Assembly: GCA_947493335.1 (NCBI GenBank)
Contig: CANLQO010000002.1
Coordinates: 766,001 to 830,000, forward strand
Length of the DNA stretch: 64,000 nucleotides
Source of the DNA: an uncultured Paracoccaceae bacterium
GTDB taxonomy: Bacteria > Pseudomonadota > Alphaproteobacteria > Rhodobacterales > Rhodobacteraceae
Reading direction: 5' to 3'
Each line of letters opens with the position of its first letter. The stretch's first letter is position 1. The notes under the pieces are model-generated. The model made no database searches. It was not told the DNA's origin and saw only the letters and a program-made list of their open reading frames with translations. The position numbers were made by a program, and so were the translations under genes. Shown here piece by piece: positions 26,794 through 35,219 of this stretch.

Positions 26794-27608
26794 AGGACAT
26801 CGCTGACAGCTACGTCACCGAAGACGGCCGCACCATCGGTAAAGTCCTGATGGATATGAAGAATATCACCCTGCGCTTTGGCGGCGTGGAGGCGATCAAG
26901 GACATTTCCTTTGACATTCGCGAAGGTGAGATTCGCGCGATCATCGGGCCGAACGGTGCGGGCAAGTCATCCATGCTCAACGTGATCTCGGGGTTCTACA
27001 ATCCGCAGGTCGGAGAGGTCTGGTTTCGCGGCGAAAAACGCCCACCGATGAAGCCCTATCAGGTCGCCCGTCAAGGGATCGCACGGACGTTTCAGAACAT
27101 CGCCTTGTTCGAGGGGATGAGCGTTTTGGACAATGTCATGACCGGCCGATTGCGGCAGATGCAAACGGGCATGTTTGCGCAGGCGCTGTGGTGGGGAAAG
27201 GCCCAACGTGAGGAAACGGAAAACCGTGAAGCCGTTGAAAAGATTATTGATTTTCTGGAAATTCAGGCCATCCGCAAGACCCCTGTCGGACGGCTGCCCT
27301 ATGGTTTGAAAAAGCGCGTCGAGCTGGCCCGCGCGCTGGCAGCGGAGCCTGAACTGTTGCTGCTGGACGAGCCGATGGCGGGGATGAACGTCGAGGAAAA
27401 AGAGGACATGTCCCGCTATATCCTTGATGTAAATGACGAATTTGGGACCACGGTGGCCCTGATTGAGCACGATATGGGGGTCGTCATGGACCTGAGCGAC
27501 CGGGTTGTGGTGATGGATTACGGCCGCAAGATCGGGGACGGCACGCCGGACGAAGTGCGCGGCAATCAGGATGTCATCGACGCCTATCTGGGGGTGCAGC
27601 ATGACTGA
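26790..27608 (+). CDS. branched-chain-type ABC transporter ATP-binding protein (LivG-like)
   Basis: 272 residues. Walker A GPNGAGKSSMLN is near residue 52 and Walker B LLLLDEPMAGMN near 190. The signature motif is RLPYGLKKRVELARAL, the LPYG variant common in LivG, in place of LSGGQ. The switch His is in ALIEHDMGVV. It pairs with the LivF-like ATPase at 31567 to power import. Its start overlaps the synthetase stop (ATGA). A gap of about 110 bp with an 11-bp repeat array separates it from livH. Confidence 0.9.
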   Translation: MKDIADSYVTEDGRTIGKVLMDMKNITLRFGGVEAIKDISFDIREGEIRAIIGPNGAGKSSMLNVISGFYNPQVGEVWFRGEKRPPMKPYQVARQGIARTFQNIALFEGMSVLDNVMTGRLRQMQTGMFAQALWWGKAQREETENREAVEKIIDFLEIQAIRKTPVGRLPYGLKKRVELARALAAEPELLLLDEPMAGMNVEEKEDMSRYILDVNDEFGTTVALIEHDMGVVMDLSDRVVVMDYGRKIGDGTPDEVRGNQDVIDAYLGVQHD

Positions 27609-27625
27609 AATGACACAGGCACATT

Positions 27626-27669
27626 CCATGCAGAAACCATGCACAGACCATACACAACCCATGTGCATC
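27626..27669. repeat. 44-bp array of four 11-bp units, copy B
   Basis: Four contiguous units: CCATGCAGAAA, CCATGCACAGA, CCATACACAAC and CCATGTGCATC. Same length, period and core as copy A at 16610-16653, but in the opposite orientation. Just after it come CCTAACCGG and two TTAACG words (27676-27699). It lies inside an operon between livG and livH. Confidence 0.72.
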
Positions 27670-27715
27670 AAAGTCCTAACCGGCGTTAACGCCTTAACGG
27701 TGGGGGTGACGCGCA

Positions 27716-28714
27716 ATGTCTGCTGATTTTCTCTACGGGATTGAGGTCGTCATCAACGGGCTGATGGCCGGGGTGCTTTATGCGCTTGTCGCACTTGGCT
27801 TTGTGTTGATTTTCAAGGCCTCTGGCATCTTCAATTATGCCCAAGGCGTCATGGCCCTGTTTGCAGCGCTGACGCTGACCGGGATCATGTCGGGGCAGGT
27901 GCCTTTTTCACATTTGATCAATGCGATCTTCGGGACGGAAATTCACCACTTTGGCTGGCACGTGCCCGCGTTGCTGGCGATCATTCTGACGCTTTTGGTG
28001 ATGATTGTCTTTGCCTGGGCGGTGCAGAGGTTCGTCTTTAAACATCTGGTCGGACAAGAGCCGATCATCCTGTTTATGGCAACGATCGGGCTGGCCTATT
28101 TCCTTGAAGGGGTCGGTGATCTGATGTGGGGGTCAGACATCAAGAAGCTTGATGTGGGTCTACCGCAGGGCGGGTCGATCTGGGTCGAGGATGCAACCGC
28201 CTTTCTGGGGGGCGATGATTTCTACGGCTTCTTCATCGACAAGCTAGACATGGTGGCCACAGTGGTTGCGGCCATTCTGGTGATCGGACTGGTGGCGTTT
28301 GCACAATACACCAAACAGGGCCGGGCCATGCGGGCGGTTGCAGACGACCATCAGGCAGCGCTGAGCGTCGGGATTTCGCTGAACTTTATCTGGGTGCTGG
28401 TCTGGTCGCTGGCCGGATTGGTGGCCCTCGTGGCGGGCATTATGTGGGGCGCGAAATCAGGCGTGCAGTTTTCATTGAGCCTGATCGCGCTGAAGGCCTT
28501 GCCCGTGCTGATGCTGGGCGGCTTTACCTCGATCCCCGGCGCGATTGTCGGCGGGCTGATCATCGGGGTGGGTGAGAAGCTGTTCGAATACACCATCGGC
28601 GCGCCCTATCTGGGCGGTGCGACCGAAAACTGGTTTGCCTATGTGCTGGCACTGATCTTTTTGGTGTTCCGTCCGCAGGGGCTATTTGGGGAGCGGATCA
28701 TTGAGCGGGTTTGA
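27716..28714 (+). CDS. branched-chain-type ABC transporter permease (LivH-like)
   Basis: 332 residues, about eight transmembrane helices. The opening GLMAGVLYALVALGFVLIFKASGIFNYAQGVM is the LivH signature. TKQGRAMRAVADDHQAALSVGI carries the EAA-like loop that contacts the ATPase. IPGAIVGGLIIGVGEKLFEY follows. It forms the membrane channel with the LivM-like protein. Confidence 0.9.
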   Translation: MSADFLYGIEVVINGLMAGVLYALVALGFVLIFKASGIFNYAQGVMALFAALTLTGIMSGQVPFSHLINAIFGTEIHHFGWHVPALLAIILTLLVMIVFAWAVQRFVFKHLVGQEPIILFMATIGLAYFLEGVGDLMWGSDIKKLDVGLPQGGSIWVEDATAFLGGDDFYGFFIDKLDMVATVVAAILVIGLVAFAQYTKQGRAMRAVADDHQAALSVGISLNFIWVLVWSLAGLVALVAGIMWGAKSGVQFSLSLIALKALPVLMLGGFTSIPGAIVGGLIIGVGEKLFEYTIGAPYLGGATENWFAYVLALIFLVFRPQGLFGERIIERV

Positions 28715-28736
28715 CCTTGGCCGTGCGGGCCACCGT

Positions 28737-28800
28737 GTGAGGCAAGGCCTCACGACGCCCGCCCACCCGGCCTTGGGTGCCGGAGGCGGGAGCTTTTTGG
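28737..28800 (+). repeat. REP-like double hairpin ending GGCGGGAGCTTTTTGG
   Basis: The first stem is GTGAGGC-AAG-GCCTCAC (28737-28753). The second is built from CCCGCC, CACCC, GGGTG and GGCGGG, followed by AGCTTTTTGG, which can act as a Rho-independent terminator or mRNA-stabilising element. I recall closely similar 'CTCCGGCGGGAGTATTTTTGG' elements scattered through Rhodobacterales genomes. It sits inside the operon between livH and the small membrane gene. Confidence 0.65.
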
Positions 28801-28821
28801 TCAAAATGAAGGAGTGGGCAA

Positions 28822-29067
28822 GTGGATAGTCTTGTCATCACGTTGATCAAACGTGCACCGACCTTGTTAGTGATCGCCGCCTTACTGCTGTATATCAGCG
28901 GCGTTTCGAATGCGCTTGCGACCTATCAGTCATTGCAGGGGCAAGGGGCGGCATCCATCACTTACCTGTTCACCTTTGTCTTCAGCGCGATCTACCAGCC
29001 GGTGATCCTGATCGCTTGGGCAGCGGCTGTGCACTACCTTTCCATTCTGTCGATGAGGATGCGCTGA
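28822..29067 (+). CDS. small two-helix membrane protein in LIV-type operon
   Basis: 81 residues with a GTG start; AAGGAG lies 7 nt upstream. Hydrophobic helices span about residues 14-32 and 47-72, with charges at both ends (LIKRAP, SMRMR). Only one base separates its TGA from the LivM-like ATG, so it is part of the transporter operon. LIV/HAAT importers do not normally have such a subunit. It may be an accessory or stabilising subunit. No family recognised. Confidence 0.72.
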   Translation: MDSLVITLIKRAPTLLVIAALLLYISGVSNALATYQSLQGQGAASITYLFTFVFSAIYQPVILIAWAAAVHYLSILSMRMR

Positions 29068-29068
29068 G

Positions 29069-30145
29069 ATGCTCTATCGTGAAGCGGGTGACTTCAAGAC
29101 AACCTATGTCGACGACAGCCAGACATTCCCGATCAAGTTTGACCGTGCCGGGTTCTGGGTAACGATGGCGGTGGCCTGGCTGGTCATCCCGTTTGTGATC
29201 AATGACTATTGGGCCTCGTCCCTGTTGGTGCCGTTTCTGATCTATGCGATTGCGGCCCTGGGGTTGAACATTCTGACCGGCTATTGCGGGCAGGTGAGCC
29301 TTGGCACCGGCGGCTTCATGGCCGTGGGGGCCTATGCCTGTTACAAGCTGATGACTGCTTTTCCCGACGTCTCGATCCTGATCCATGTGGTGCTGGCGGG
29401 GGGGATCACGGCCGCGGTTGGTGCGGCCTTTGGCCTGCCAAGTCTGCGGATCAAGGGGTTCTATCTGGCGGTGGCGACGCTTGCCGCGCAGTTTTTCCTT
29501 GTCTGGCTTTTCAACAAAGTGGCGTGGTTTTACAATTATTCCGCATCAGGCCAGATCAACGCGCCAGAGCGGTTGGTGGCAGGGGTCGCGGTGACGGGGC
29601 CGAACACACCCGCATGGGCACAATATCTGATCTGCCTGTTCTTCGTCACACTTTGTGCGCTGGTGGCGCGCAACCTGACGCGCGGGTCGACCGGGCGCAA
29701 GTGGATGGCGATCCGCGACATGGATATTGCGGCTGAGATCATCGGGGTGAACCCGCTGCGCGCCAAGCTGACAGCCTTTGCCGTGTCGTCGTTTTTTGTC
29801 GGCGTTTCGGGGGCGCTGTTCTTTGCGGTCTATCTGGGCGCTGTGGAAGTCGGCGAGGCCTTTGGCATCCAGAAGAGTTTTCTGGTGTTGTTCATGATCA
29901 TCATCGGCGGGCTGGGTAGCATTTTTGGCAGCTTTGCAGGGGCCGCCTTTCTGGTCATCATGCCGGTGGCGCTGAAGTGGTTGGGCGTTGATGTGTTGGG
30001 CTGGCCCACCGATCTGGTGGCGCATTTCCAACTGGTGATTGTTGGCGCGCTGATCATGTTTTTCCTGATCAAGGAGCCGCATGGGCTGGCCGCGATCTGG
30101 CGCCATATCAAAGAGAAGTTACGGCTGTGGCCGTTTCCTTATTAA
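29069..30145 (+). CDS. branched-chain-type ABC transporter permease (LivM-like)
   Basis: 358 residues, nine to ten transmembrane helices. YAIAALGLNILTGYCGQVSLGTGGFMAVGAY near residue 57 is the LivM signature. GRKWMAIRDMDIAAEIIGVNPLRAKL is the coupling loop for the ATPase. GGLGSIFGSFAGAAFLV is the second conserved membrane segment. Partner of the LivH-like permease. Confidence 0.9.
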   Translation: MLYREAGDFKTTYVDDSQTFPIKFDRAGFWVTMAVAWLVIPFVINDYWASSLLVPFLIYAIAALGLNILTGYCGQVSLGTGGFMAVGAYACYKLMTAFPDVSILIHVVLAGGITAAVGAAFGLPSLRIKGFYLAVATLAAQFFLVWLFNKVAWFYNYSASGQINAPERLVAGVAVTGPNTPAWAQYLICLFFVTLCALVARNLTRGSTGRKWMAIRDMDIAAEIIGVNPLRAKLTAFAVSSFFVGVSGALFFAVYLGAVEVGEAFGIQKSFLVLFMIIIGGLGSIFGSFAGAAFLVIMPVALKWLGVDVLGWPTDLVAHFQLVIVGALIMFFLIKEPHGLAAIWRHIKEKLRLWPFPY

Positions 30146-30200
30146 CGGCGGGACAAACCCGCGCACGACAAGTCGGAAAACCAATGGGAGGATTGAACCG

Positions 30201-31484
30201 ATGAACATTAAGACGCTGATTGCCGCCGCTGTGGCTGGCACGATGACCGCAGGGTCGGCGGTGGCCGATCTGGTCATTCCTGATCTGTCCTATCGCACCG
30301 GGCCTTATGCGGCTGGTGGCACACCGGTGTCGGATGGCTATCAGGATTATTTCAACATGCTCAACGCGCGCGATGGCGGTATTGGCGGCGTGCCGATCCG
30401 CATTGTGGAATGCGAGACCGGCTATAACACCGAGAAGGGTGTGGAATGCTATGAGAGCACAAAGGGTGAAGGCGCGTTGATTTATCAACCGCTGTCGACC
30501 GGGATCACCTATCAGCTGATCCCCAAGGTGACGGCGGATAACATCCCGCTGCACACCATGGGCTATGGCCGGACATCTGCCGCCAATGGTGAGGTGTTCA
30601 ACTGGGTCTTCAACTACCCGGCGAACTACTGGGACGCGGCATCGGTGGCGGTGAACTATCTGCTGGATGAGAATGGCGGCAGCCTTGATGGCAAGACCAT
30701 CGCGCTGGTCTATCATAACTCCGCCTATGGCAAGGAGCCCATTCGCACGCTGGAAGCGCTGTCGGAAATGCACGGTTATGACCTGAGCCTGATCGCCGTG
30801 GACCATCCCGGCCAGGAGCAGAAGTCGCAGTGGCTGCAGATCCGTCGGGAGCGTCCGGATTACGTCCTGATGTGGGGCTGGGGTGTCATGAACCAGGTGG
30901 CCGTACAGGAAGCGGCGAACATCAACTTTCCAATGGAGAACTTCATTGGCAACTGGTGGGCCGGGTCCGAGCATGACGTGTTGCCCGCAGGTGATGCGGC
31001 GACAGGCTACAAGTCGCTGGCGATGACGCGGTCGGCTGACTATCCGGTCTTTGGTCATATCACCGAATATGTGCATGACGCAGGCAATGCCGCAGGCGAC
31101 GGGTCCAACATGGGCACGGTGCTTTACACACGCGGGATGTATGCTGCGATGCTGGCGGCTGAAGCCATCGCCAAAGCGCAGGAGATCCACGGTGTTGCGG
31201 AAATCACGCCCGCGATGATGCGCGACGGGATGGAAGCGCTGGACATCACAGCGGAACGGATGGCCGAACTGGGCATGCCGGACATCGGGCCCGCGTTCTC
31301 GGTCTCTTGCGAGGATCACGGCGGTACGGGGCTTGGTCTTGTGCAGCAGTGGGACGCCGCTGCCGGGGTCTGGAACCCGCTGACGGATTTCATCGCACCT
31401 GACAACAGCGTGACCGATCCGTTGATCGCCGAAGACAGCGCGGCCTTTGCCGCCGAAAACAACATCGAGGCCGGTTGCCTGTGA
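30201..31484 (+). CDS. ABC transporter substrate-binding protein (LivK-like)
   Basis: 427 residues with a Sec signal peptide (MNIKTLIAAAVAGTMTAGSAVA). The mature part is a type I periplasmic binding protein (Peripla_BP_6). It opens with LSYRTGPYAAGGTPVSDGYQDYFNML and has QKSQWLQIRRERPDYVLMWGWGVMN in lobe two. GGGAGGA lies upstream of the ATG at 30201. It delivers the ligand to the LivHM-like channel. The ligand is unknown, but the operon's acyl-CoA synthetase points to a carboxylate rather than an amino acid. Confidence 0.88.
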   Translation: MNIKTLIAAAVAGTMTAGSAVADLVIPDLSYRTGPYAAGGTPVSDGYQDYFNMLNARDGGIGGVPIRIVECETGYNTEKGVECYESTKGEGALIYQPLSTGITYQLIPKVTADNIPLHTMGYGRTSAANGEVFNWVFNYPANYWDAASVAVNYLLDENGGSLDGKTIALVYHNSAYGKEPIRTLEALSEMHGYDLSLIAVDHPGQEQKSQWLQIRRERPDYVLMWGWGVMNQVAVQEAANINFPMENFIGNWWAGSEHDVLPAGDAATGYKSLAMTRSADYPVFGHITEYVHDAGNAAGDGSNMGTVLYTRGMYAAMLAAEAIAKAQEIHGVAEITPAMMRDGMEALDITAERMAELGMPDIGPAFSVSCEDHGGTGLGLVQQWDAAAGVWNPLTDFIAPDNSVTDPLIAEDSAAFAAENNIEAGCL

Positions 31485-31495
31485 TGTGAATGTTG

Positions 31496-31530
31496 CCCCG
31501 GCCCAGCATGTGTTGGGCCGGGGTATTTTT
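31496..31530 (+). terminator. strong hairpin terminator between binding protein and LivF genes
   Basis: CCCCGGCCCA (31496-31505) and TGGGCCGGGG (31514-31523) form a perfect 10-bp stem followed by TATTTTT. Downstream is still the same operon, so it probably acts as a partial terminator that keeps the binding protein in excess over the ATPase. Confidence 0.8.
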
Positions 31531-31566
31531 GGATTGATTGCCAAACAGAGACGGGACGCCCAAGCG

Positions 31567-32388
31567 ATGTTGGACAGCGCAGAGACAGAGACCCTGCTAG
31601 AGGTCAACAATATCGAGGTGATCTATAACCATGTGATCCTTGTGCTGAAGGGCGTGAGCCTGACAGTCCCGAAGGGCGGGATCACCGCGCTTTTGGGCGG
31701 CAATGGTGCGGGCAAGACCACAACGCTCAAGGCGATTTCAAACCTGCTGCATTCCGAACGTGGTGAGGTGACCAAGGGTTCGATCCACTATCGTGGTGAC
31801 CGGGTGCAGGACAGTTCACCCTCTGATCTGGTGAAACGGGGCGTCATTCAGGTGATGGAAGGGCGGCATTGCTTTGAACACCTGACGATCGAAGAGAACC
31901 TGATGACCGGGGCCTATACACGTGCTGACGGCGCGCGGAAGGTGAGCGAAGACCTTGATCTGGTCTATACCTATTTCCCGCGTCTCAAAGAGCGGCGAAA
32001 AAGTCAGGCGGGCTATACCTCTGGCGGGGAACAGCAAATGTGCGCGATTGGCCGCGCGCTTATGAGCCGCCCGGAGACGATCCTGCTGGATGAACCGAGC
32101 ATGGGGCTGGCACCACAACTGGTGGAAGAGATCTTCACCATTGTGAAGAACCTCAACGAACAAGAGGGCGTGTCGTTCCTGCTGGCTGAGCAGAACACCA
32201 ATGTGGCGCTGCGCTTTGCCCATCACGGCTATATTCTGGAAAGCGGGCGGGTGGTGATGGAAGGCCCTGCGGCAGAGCTGCGCGAGAACCCGGATGTGAA
32301 GGAATTTTATCTGGGCATGTCGGACGAGGGCCGCAAGTCGTTTCGCGATGTCAGGTCATACCGGCGGCGGAAGCGCTGGTTGGCCTAG
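31567..32388 (+). CDS. branched-chain-type ABC transporter ATP-binding protein (LivF-like)
   Basis: 273 residues. Walker A GGNGAGKTTTLKAI is near residue 43, signature SGGEQQMCAIGRAL near 150, and Walker B ETILLDEPSMGLAP follows. The C-terminal tail is longer and more basic than usual (SYRRRKRWLA). It completes the importer after a terminator-like hairpin. Its ATG has only a weak ribosome-binding site. Confidence 0.9.
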   Translation: MLDSAETETLLEVNNIEVIYNHVILVLKGVSLTVPKGGITALLGGNGAGKTTTLKAISNLLHSERGEVTKGSIHYRGDRVQDSSPSDLVKRGVIQVMEGRHCFEHLTIEENLMTGAYTRADGARKVSEDLDLVYTYFPRLKERRKSQAGYTSGGEQQMCAIGRALMSRPETILLDEPSMGLAPQLVEEIFTIVKNLNEQEGVSFLLAEQNTNVALRFAHHGYILESGRVVMEGPAAELRENPDVKEFYLGMSDEGRKSFRDVRSYRRRKRWLA

Positions 32389-32508
32389 CGGCGGATTCCG
32401 GGCAAAGTTGACTGTCGCTACACCTGCGCGAATGACGGGTAACGCAGGCGCACAGCAAGGAACCTGCAACCTGCACGCCACCAAATTTCAAAAACCAGGA
32501 GGCAGTTA

Positions 32509-33288
32509 ATGGGCGGTTACACAGGCAGCCGGACGCAGCACGCGCTTTTGCGCACCAAGACCGCGCATTCGGACGTCGATTTCGACCGCAAATTGGCTGA
32601 CGCTGTCGACACAACCAAACAATTTCTGAACGAGGGCGGCAAACGGCCATCATTCTCATTTCTGGCAAACGTTTGCGAGGCAACCAGCCATAGACGCTGC
32701 ATGAACGTGAGAGAGATCGAGGCGATTGATTTTGACCGGTGGCGACTTGCGACGGAACTGCGCTTGCTGCAATGGCGCATTGAGGCGACCACAAAGCATG
32801 CGCAAACGCGATGGTCGCCGGCTGGCCTGTCGCAATATTTGCATTTGGCAATCAGTCTTGCACTGACCGGACGAGAAGCGCTGGCATTGCCCATCTTTCA
32901 GAAGCTCGCGCAGGGCATTGAACCCGTTTTGACAAAAATGTCTTCGAGGAAAGACAAAACGCGTGATTGGGGGGCGATCGGCTTTGTGTTTCGGGCCGTT
33001 CTTGAGGCGAACGCTGTGCCGAAGTCTCTTTGCGCGACCACGGAGCTTTCCTTGGAGCAGGCTATGGTTGCTCGGTCCACGTATTCTGATGGCCGGGACC
33101 CACATGGCGCACTTCTATGTCACTTTGGTGCCGACCTCATACCGGTTGAGCTTATCTTTCTGTCGCGGGCCTTGGGACATCCAGATGCTGAAATGTCAGC
33201 ACTTGACGATGGGATCCGAACGTCAGGCTATCCGGCAAACGAAGCTTTTCAGGAAATCGACATGGAGCTAAGCATCGCTGGAATCTGA
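32509..33288 (+). CDS. hypothetical protein, unrecognised
   Basis: 259 residues with no signal peptide and no transmembrane helix. AGGAGG lies 5 nt ahead of the ATG, so the start is well supported. The middle (LATELRLLQWRIEATTKHAQT, ALTGREALALPIFQKLAQ) looks helical. Codon use is less biased to G+C than in the neighbouring transporter genes, suggesting a more recent arrival. No motif lets me name a function. Confidence 0.65.
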   Translation: MGGYTGSRTQHALLRTKTAHSDVDFDRKLADAVDTTKQFLNEGGKRPSFSFLANVCEATSHRRCMNVREIEAIDFDRWRLATELRLLQWRIEATTKHAQTRWSPAGLSQYLHLAISLALTGREALALPIFQKLAQGIEPVLTKMSSRKDKTRDWGAIGFVFRAVLEANAVPKSLCATTELSLEQAMVARSTYSDGRDPHGALLCHFGADLIPVELIFLSRALGHPDAEMSALDDGIRTSGYPANEAFQEIDMELSIAGI

Positions 33289-33763
33289 GCGATGCAATGG
33301 CGTCATTGCGTTTCAGCTATCTTATCATCCGCGACATTGAAGCCGACAATTGCCGGATCGCGGCAAGGTCGGCTCTTTGAGTCCTTTTTTGCCATCGGCA
33401 CTGCCAACACATCAGATATCCCTTTCTGAGGTCGTTTCTTGCGCAGGTTAGTCTGAAAAGTATGTGTTTTTGATGATAATTCATCGGCAACGAAGTTGCG
33501 TTGCGGGGCAGGATTGCTGACCTTCATGTCGCGCGGAGGTGGCAGAAGCCCCGATCTGGCGTGTTTTTGGCGTGTTGTGGCTGTGCCGCGTCCACGCGTC
33601 CCTTATGGGAGTCGCGGCGTCGCGTTGCGATTCATCCCCTATTGAGGGGCAGTTTGATAAAATCGTATGTGTGTTTGCCGGTATCGTATTTGCGCGACCA
33701 AATCGAATCCGCCACGCTTAGGGACACAGAAAATACCAAACTGTGATTTCTGGGAGGAAAAAC
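33289..33763. other. 475-bp intergenic region upstream of the polyol operon
   Basis: No convincing gene. A minus-strand 74-codon frame (33303-33527) lacks a good ribosome-binding site. Composition is relatively A+T-rich in places. The last 80 bp should hold the promoter and perhaps an AraC-type operator for the polyol operon. A short dyad CCCCT-ATTG-AGGGG lies near 33637. Confidence 0.5.
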
Positions 33764-35053
33764 ATGAAATCTCTACGCAATACGGCCCTTGGGCTGTCGA
33801 TGGTGGTTGCCTCGGCGCCATTTGCGGCAGCGGACGGCCATGCAAGCCTGACCATCGCGATCGTCAACAACGGTCATATGATCAACATGCAGACAGTGGC
33901 AGAAGCCTACACCGAAGAGACCGGTGTGGAGCTGAACTGGGTGTCGCTGGAAGAAGGTGTTCTGCGCGAGCAGGTGACATCCGACACGGCCACCGGCGGT
34001 GGTCAGTACGACATCATCAACATCGGCATGCAGGAAGCGCCGATCTGGGGTTCTGCTGGCTGGATTGAGCCGCTCAACTTCAGTGACGCATATGACGTCG
34101 AAGACCTGTTGCCTGCGATGCGCGCGGGTCTGAGCCATGATGGCACGCTTTATGCGGCACCTTTCTACGGTGAATCCTCGATGGTGATGTATCGCGGTGA
34201 TCTGGCCGATGCGGCTGGCGTGTCCATCGCTGACAACGACTCTTGGGAAAACGTGAAGGCGGCTGCCGCTGCCATGCATGACCCTGACAATGGCGTCTAT
34301 GGTGCCTGCCTGCGCGGTAAGCCGGGCTGGGGCGACAACGCGGCCTTCATCACCACGGTCGCCAACTCTTTCGGTGCGCGCTGGTTTGATGAAAACTATG
34401 TGCCACAGCTCGACAGCCCAGAGTGGAACGCTGCCGTCAACTTCTACGTCGATCTGCTGAGCTCTTACGGCCCTCCGGGTTCGGAAGGAAACTCTTTCAA
34501 CGAGATCCTGGCGCTTTACAACGAAGACAAGTGTGGTCTGTGGATTGACGCGACAATCGCTGCGTCGTTCCTTGAGAACGAGAACGTGCGCTATGCACAG
34601 TCGCCCAACGCCGGCAACCCGGTTGGTGCAAACTGGCTGTGGGCTTGGGCCTTTGCAATTCCTGCTGGTTCACCCAACGCTGAAGAAGCGCAGAAGTTCA
34701 TCGAATGGGCGACCTCGAAAGAGTACGTGCAGGCCGTGGGTAACCACCCTGAGTTCGGTTGGGGTTCCGTGCCCACCGGTCAGCGTGCGTCGACCTATGA
34801 GCTGCCAGAGTTCAAAGCGGCTGCTGGTTTTGCAGAAGCCGAGATGATGGCGATTGACTCTGCTGCGCCGGAAGCAACTGATCTGAAGCCATACGTCGGT
34901 GTTCAGTTCGTGGCGATCCCCGAGTTCCCTGAAATCGGGTCTGCCTTCGGTCAGGAAATGGCTGCTGCACTGTCCGGTGCGAAGTCTGTCGAAGACGCGC
35001 TGGCCGCAGCACAGGCTGCCGCAGTCGCAGTCATGGACGAAGCTGGCTACTAA
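33764..35053 (+). CDS. smoE: polyol (sorbitol/mannitol) ABC transporter substrate-binding protein
   Basis: 429 residues with a Sec signal peptide (MKSLRNTALGLSMVVASAPFAAA). The mature part is an extracellular solute-binding protein family 1 member: VAEAYTEETGVELNWVSLEEG, then YAAPFYGESSMVMYRGDL, then TSKEYVQAVGNHPEFGWGSVP. It is in the classic SmoE/MtlE context. GGGAGG precedes the ATG at 33764. It delivers sorbitol or mannitol to SmoFG. Confidence 0.9.
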   Translation: MKSLRNTALGLSMVVASAPFAAADGHASLTIAIVNNGHMINMQTVAEAYTEETGVELNWVSLEEGVLREQVTSDTATGGGQYDIINIGMQEAPIWGSAGWIEPLNFSDAYDVEDLLPAMRAGLSHDGTLYAAPFYGESSMVMYRGDLADAAGVSIADNDSWENVKAAAAAMHDPDNGVYGACLRGKPGWGDNAAFITTVANSFGARWFDENYVPQLDSPEWNAAVNFYVDLLSSYGPPGSEGNSFNEILALYNEDKCGLWIDATIAASFLENENVRYAQSPNAGNPVGANWLWAWAFAIPAGSPNAEEAQKFIEWATSKEYVQAVGNHPEFGWGSVPTGQRASTYELPEFKAAAGFAEAEMMAIDSAAPEATDLKPYVGVQFVAIPEFPEIGSAFGQEMAAALSGAKSVEDALAAAQAAAVAVMDEAGY

Positions 35054-35067
35054 GCCGCTCACGTGAC

Positions 35068-35095
35068 GGGACCCGGCCTGACGTGGCCGGGTCCC
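35068..35095 (+). promoter_or_regulatory. 11-bp GC-rich hairpin after smoE
   Basis: GGGACCCGGCC (35068-35078) and GGCCGGGTCCC (35085-35095) form a perfect stem. There is no T run, so it is more likely a 3' stabilising hairpin that raises binding-protein mRNA over the permease part of the operon than a terminator. Confidence 0.65.
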
Positions 35096-35219
35096 ACCCC
35101 CCAATCGCATGATTTGCTCGCTGACCTGAACCGCGCAATATTGTTGCCGCTGGCTGGCCAACGACACCCGCCACACGACCAACCGACCTGAACCTCCGCT
35201 TTGCAAGGGTACTCTCGCC

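Noticed and set aside
27601..27726. 41-codon plus-strand frame running through the 11-bp repeat array
   Set aside because: The related array at 16610 is in a different frame context and orientation, so the common element is the DNA repeat. The frame has no fitting ribosome-binding site and overlaps both neighbours.
30108..31610. 500-codon minus-strand frame antisense to the binding protein
   Set aside because: His/Arg-rich shadow; the plus-strand binding protein with signal peptide is convincing.
33303..33527. 74-codon minus-strand frame in the spacer upstream of smoE
   Set aside because: No good Shine-Dalgarno, no recognisable motif, lies in a gene-poor region. Not enough support.
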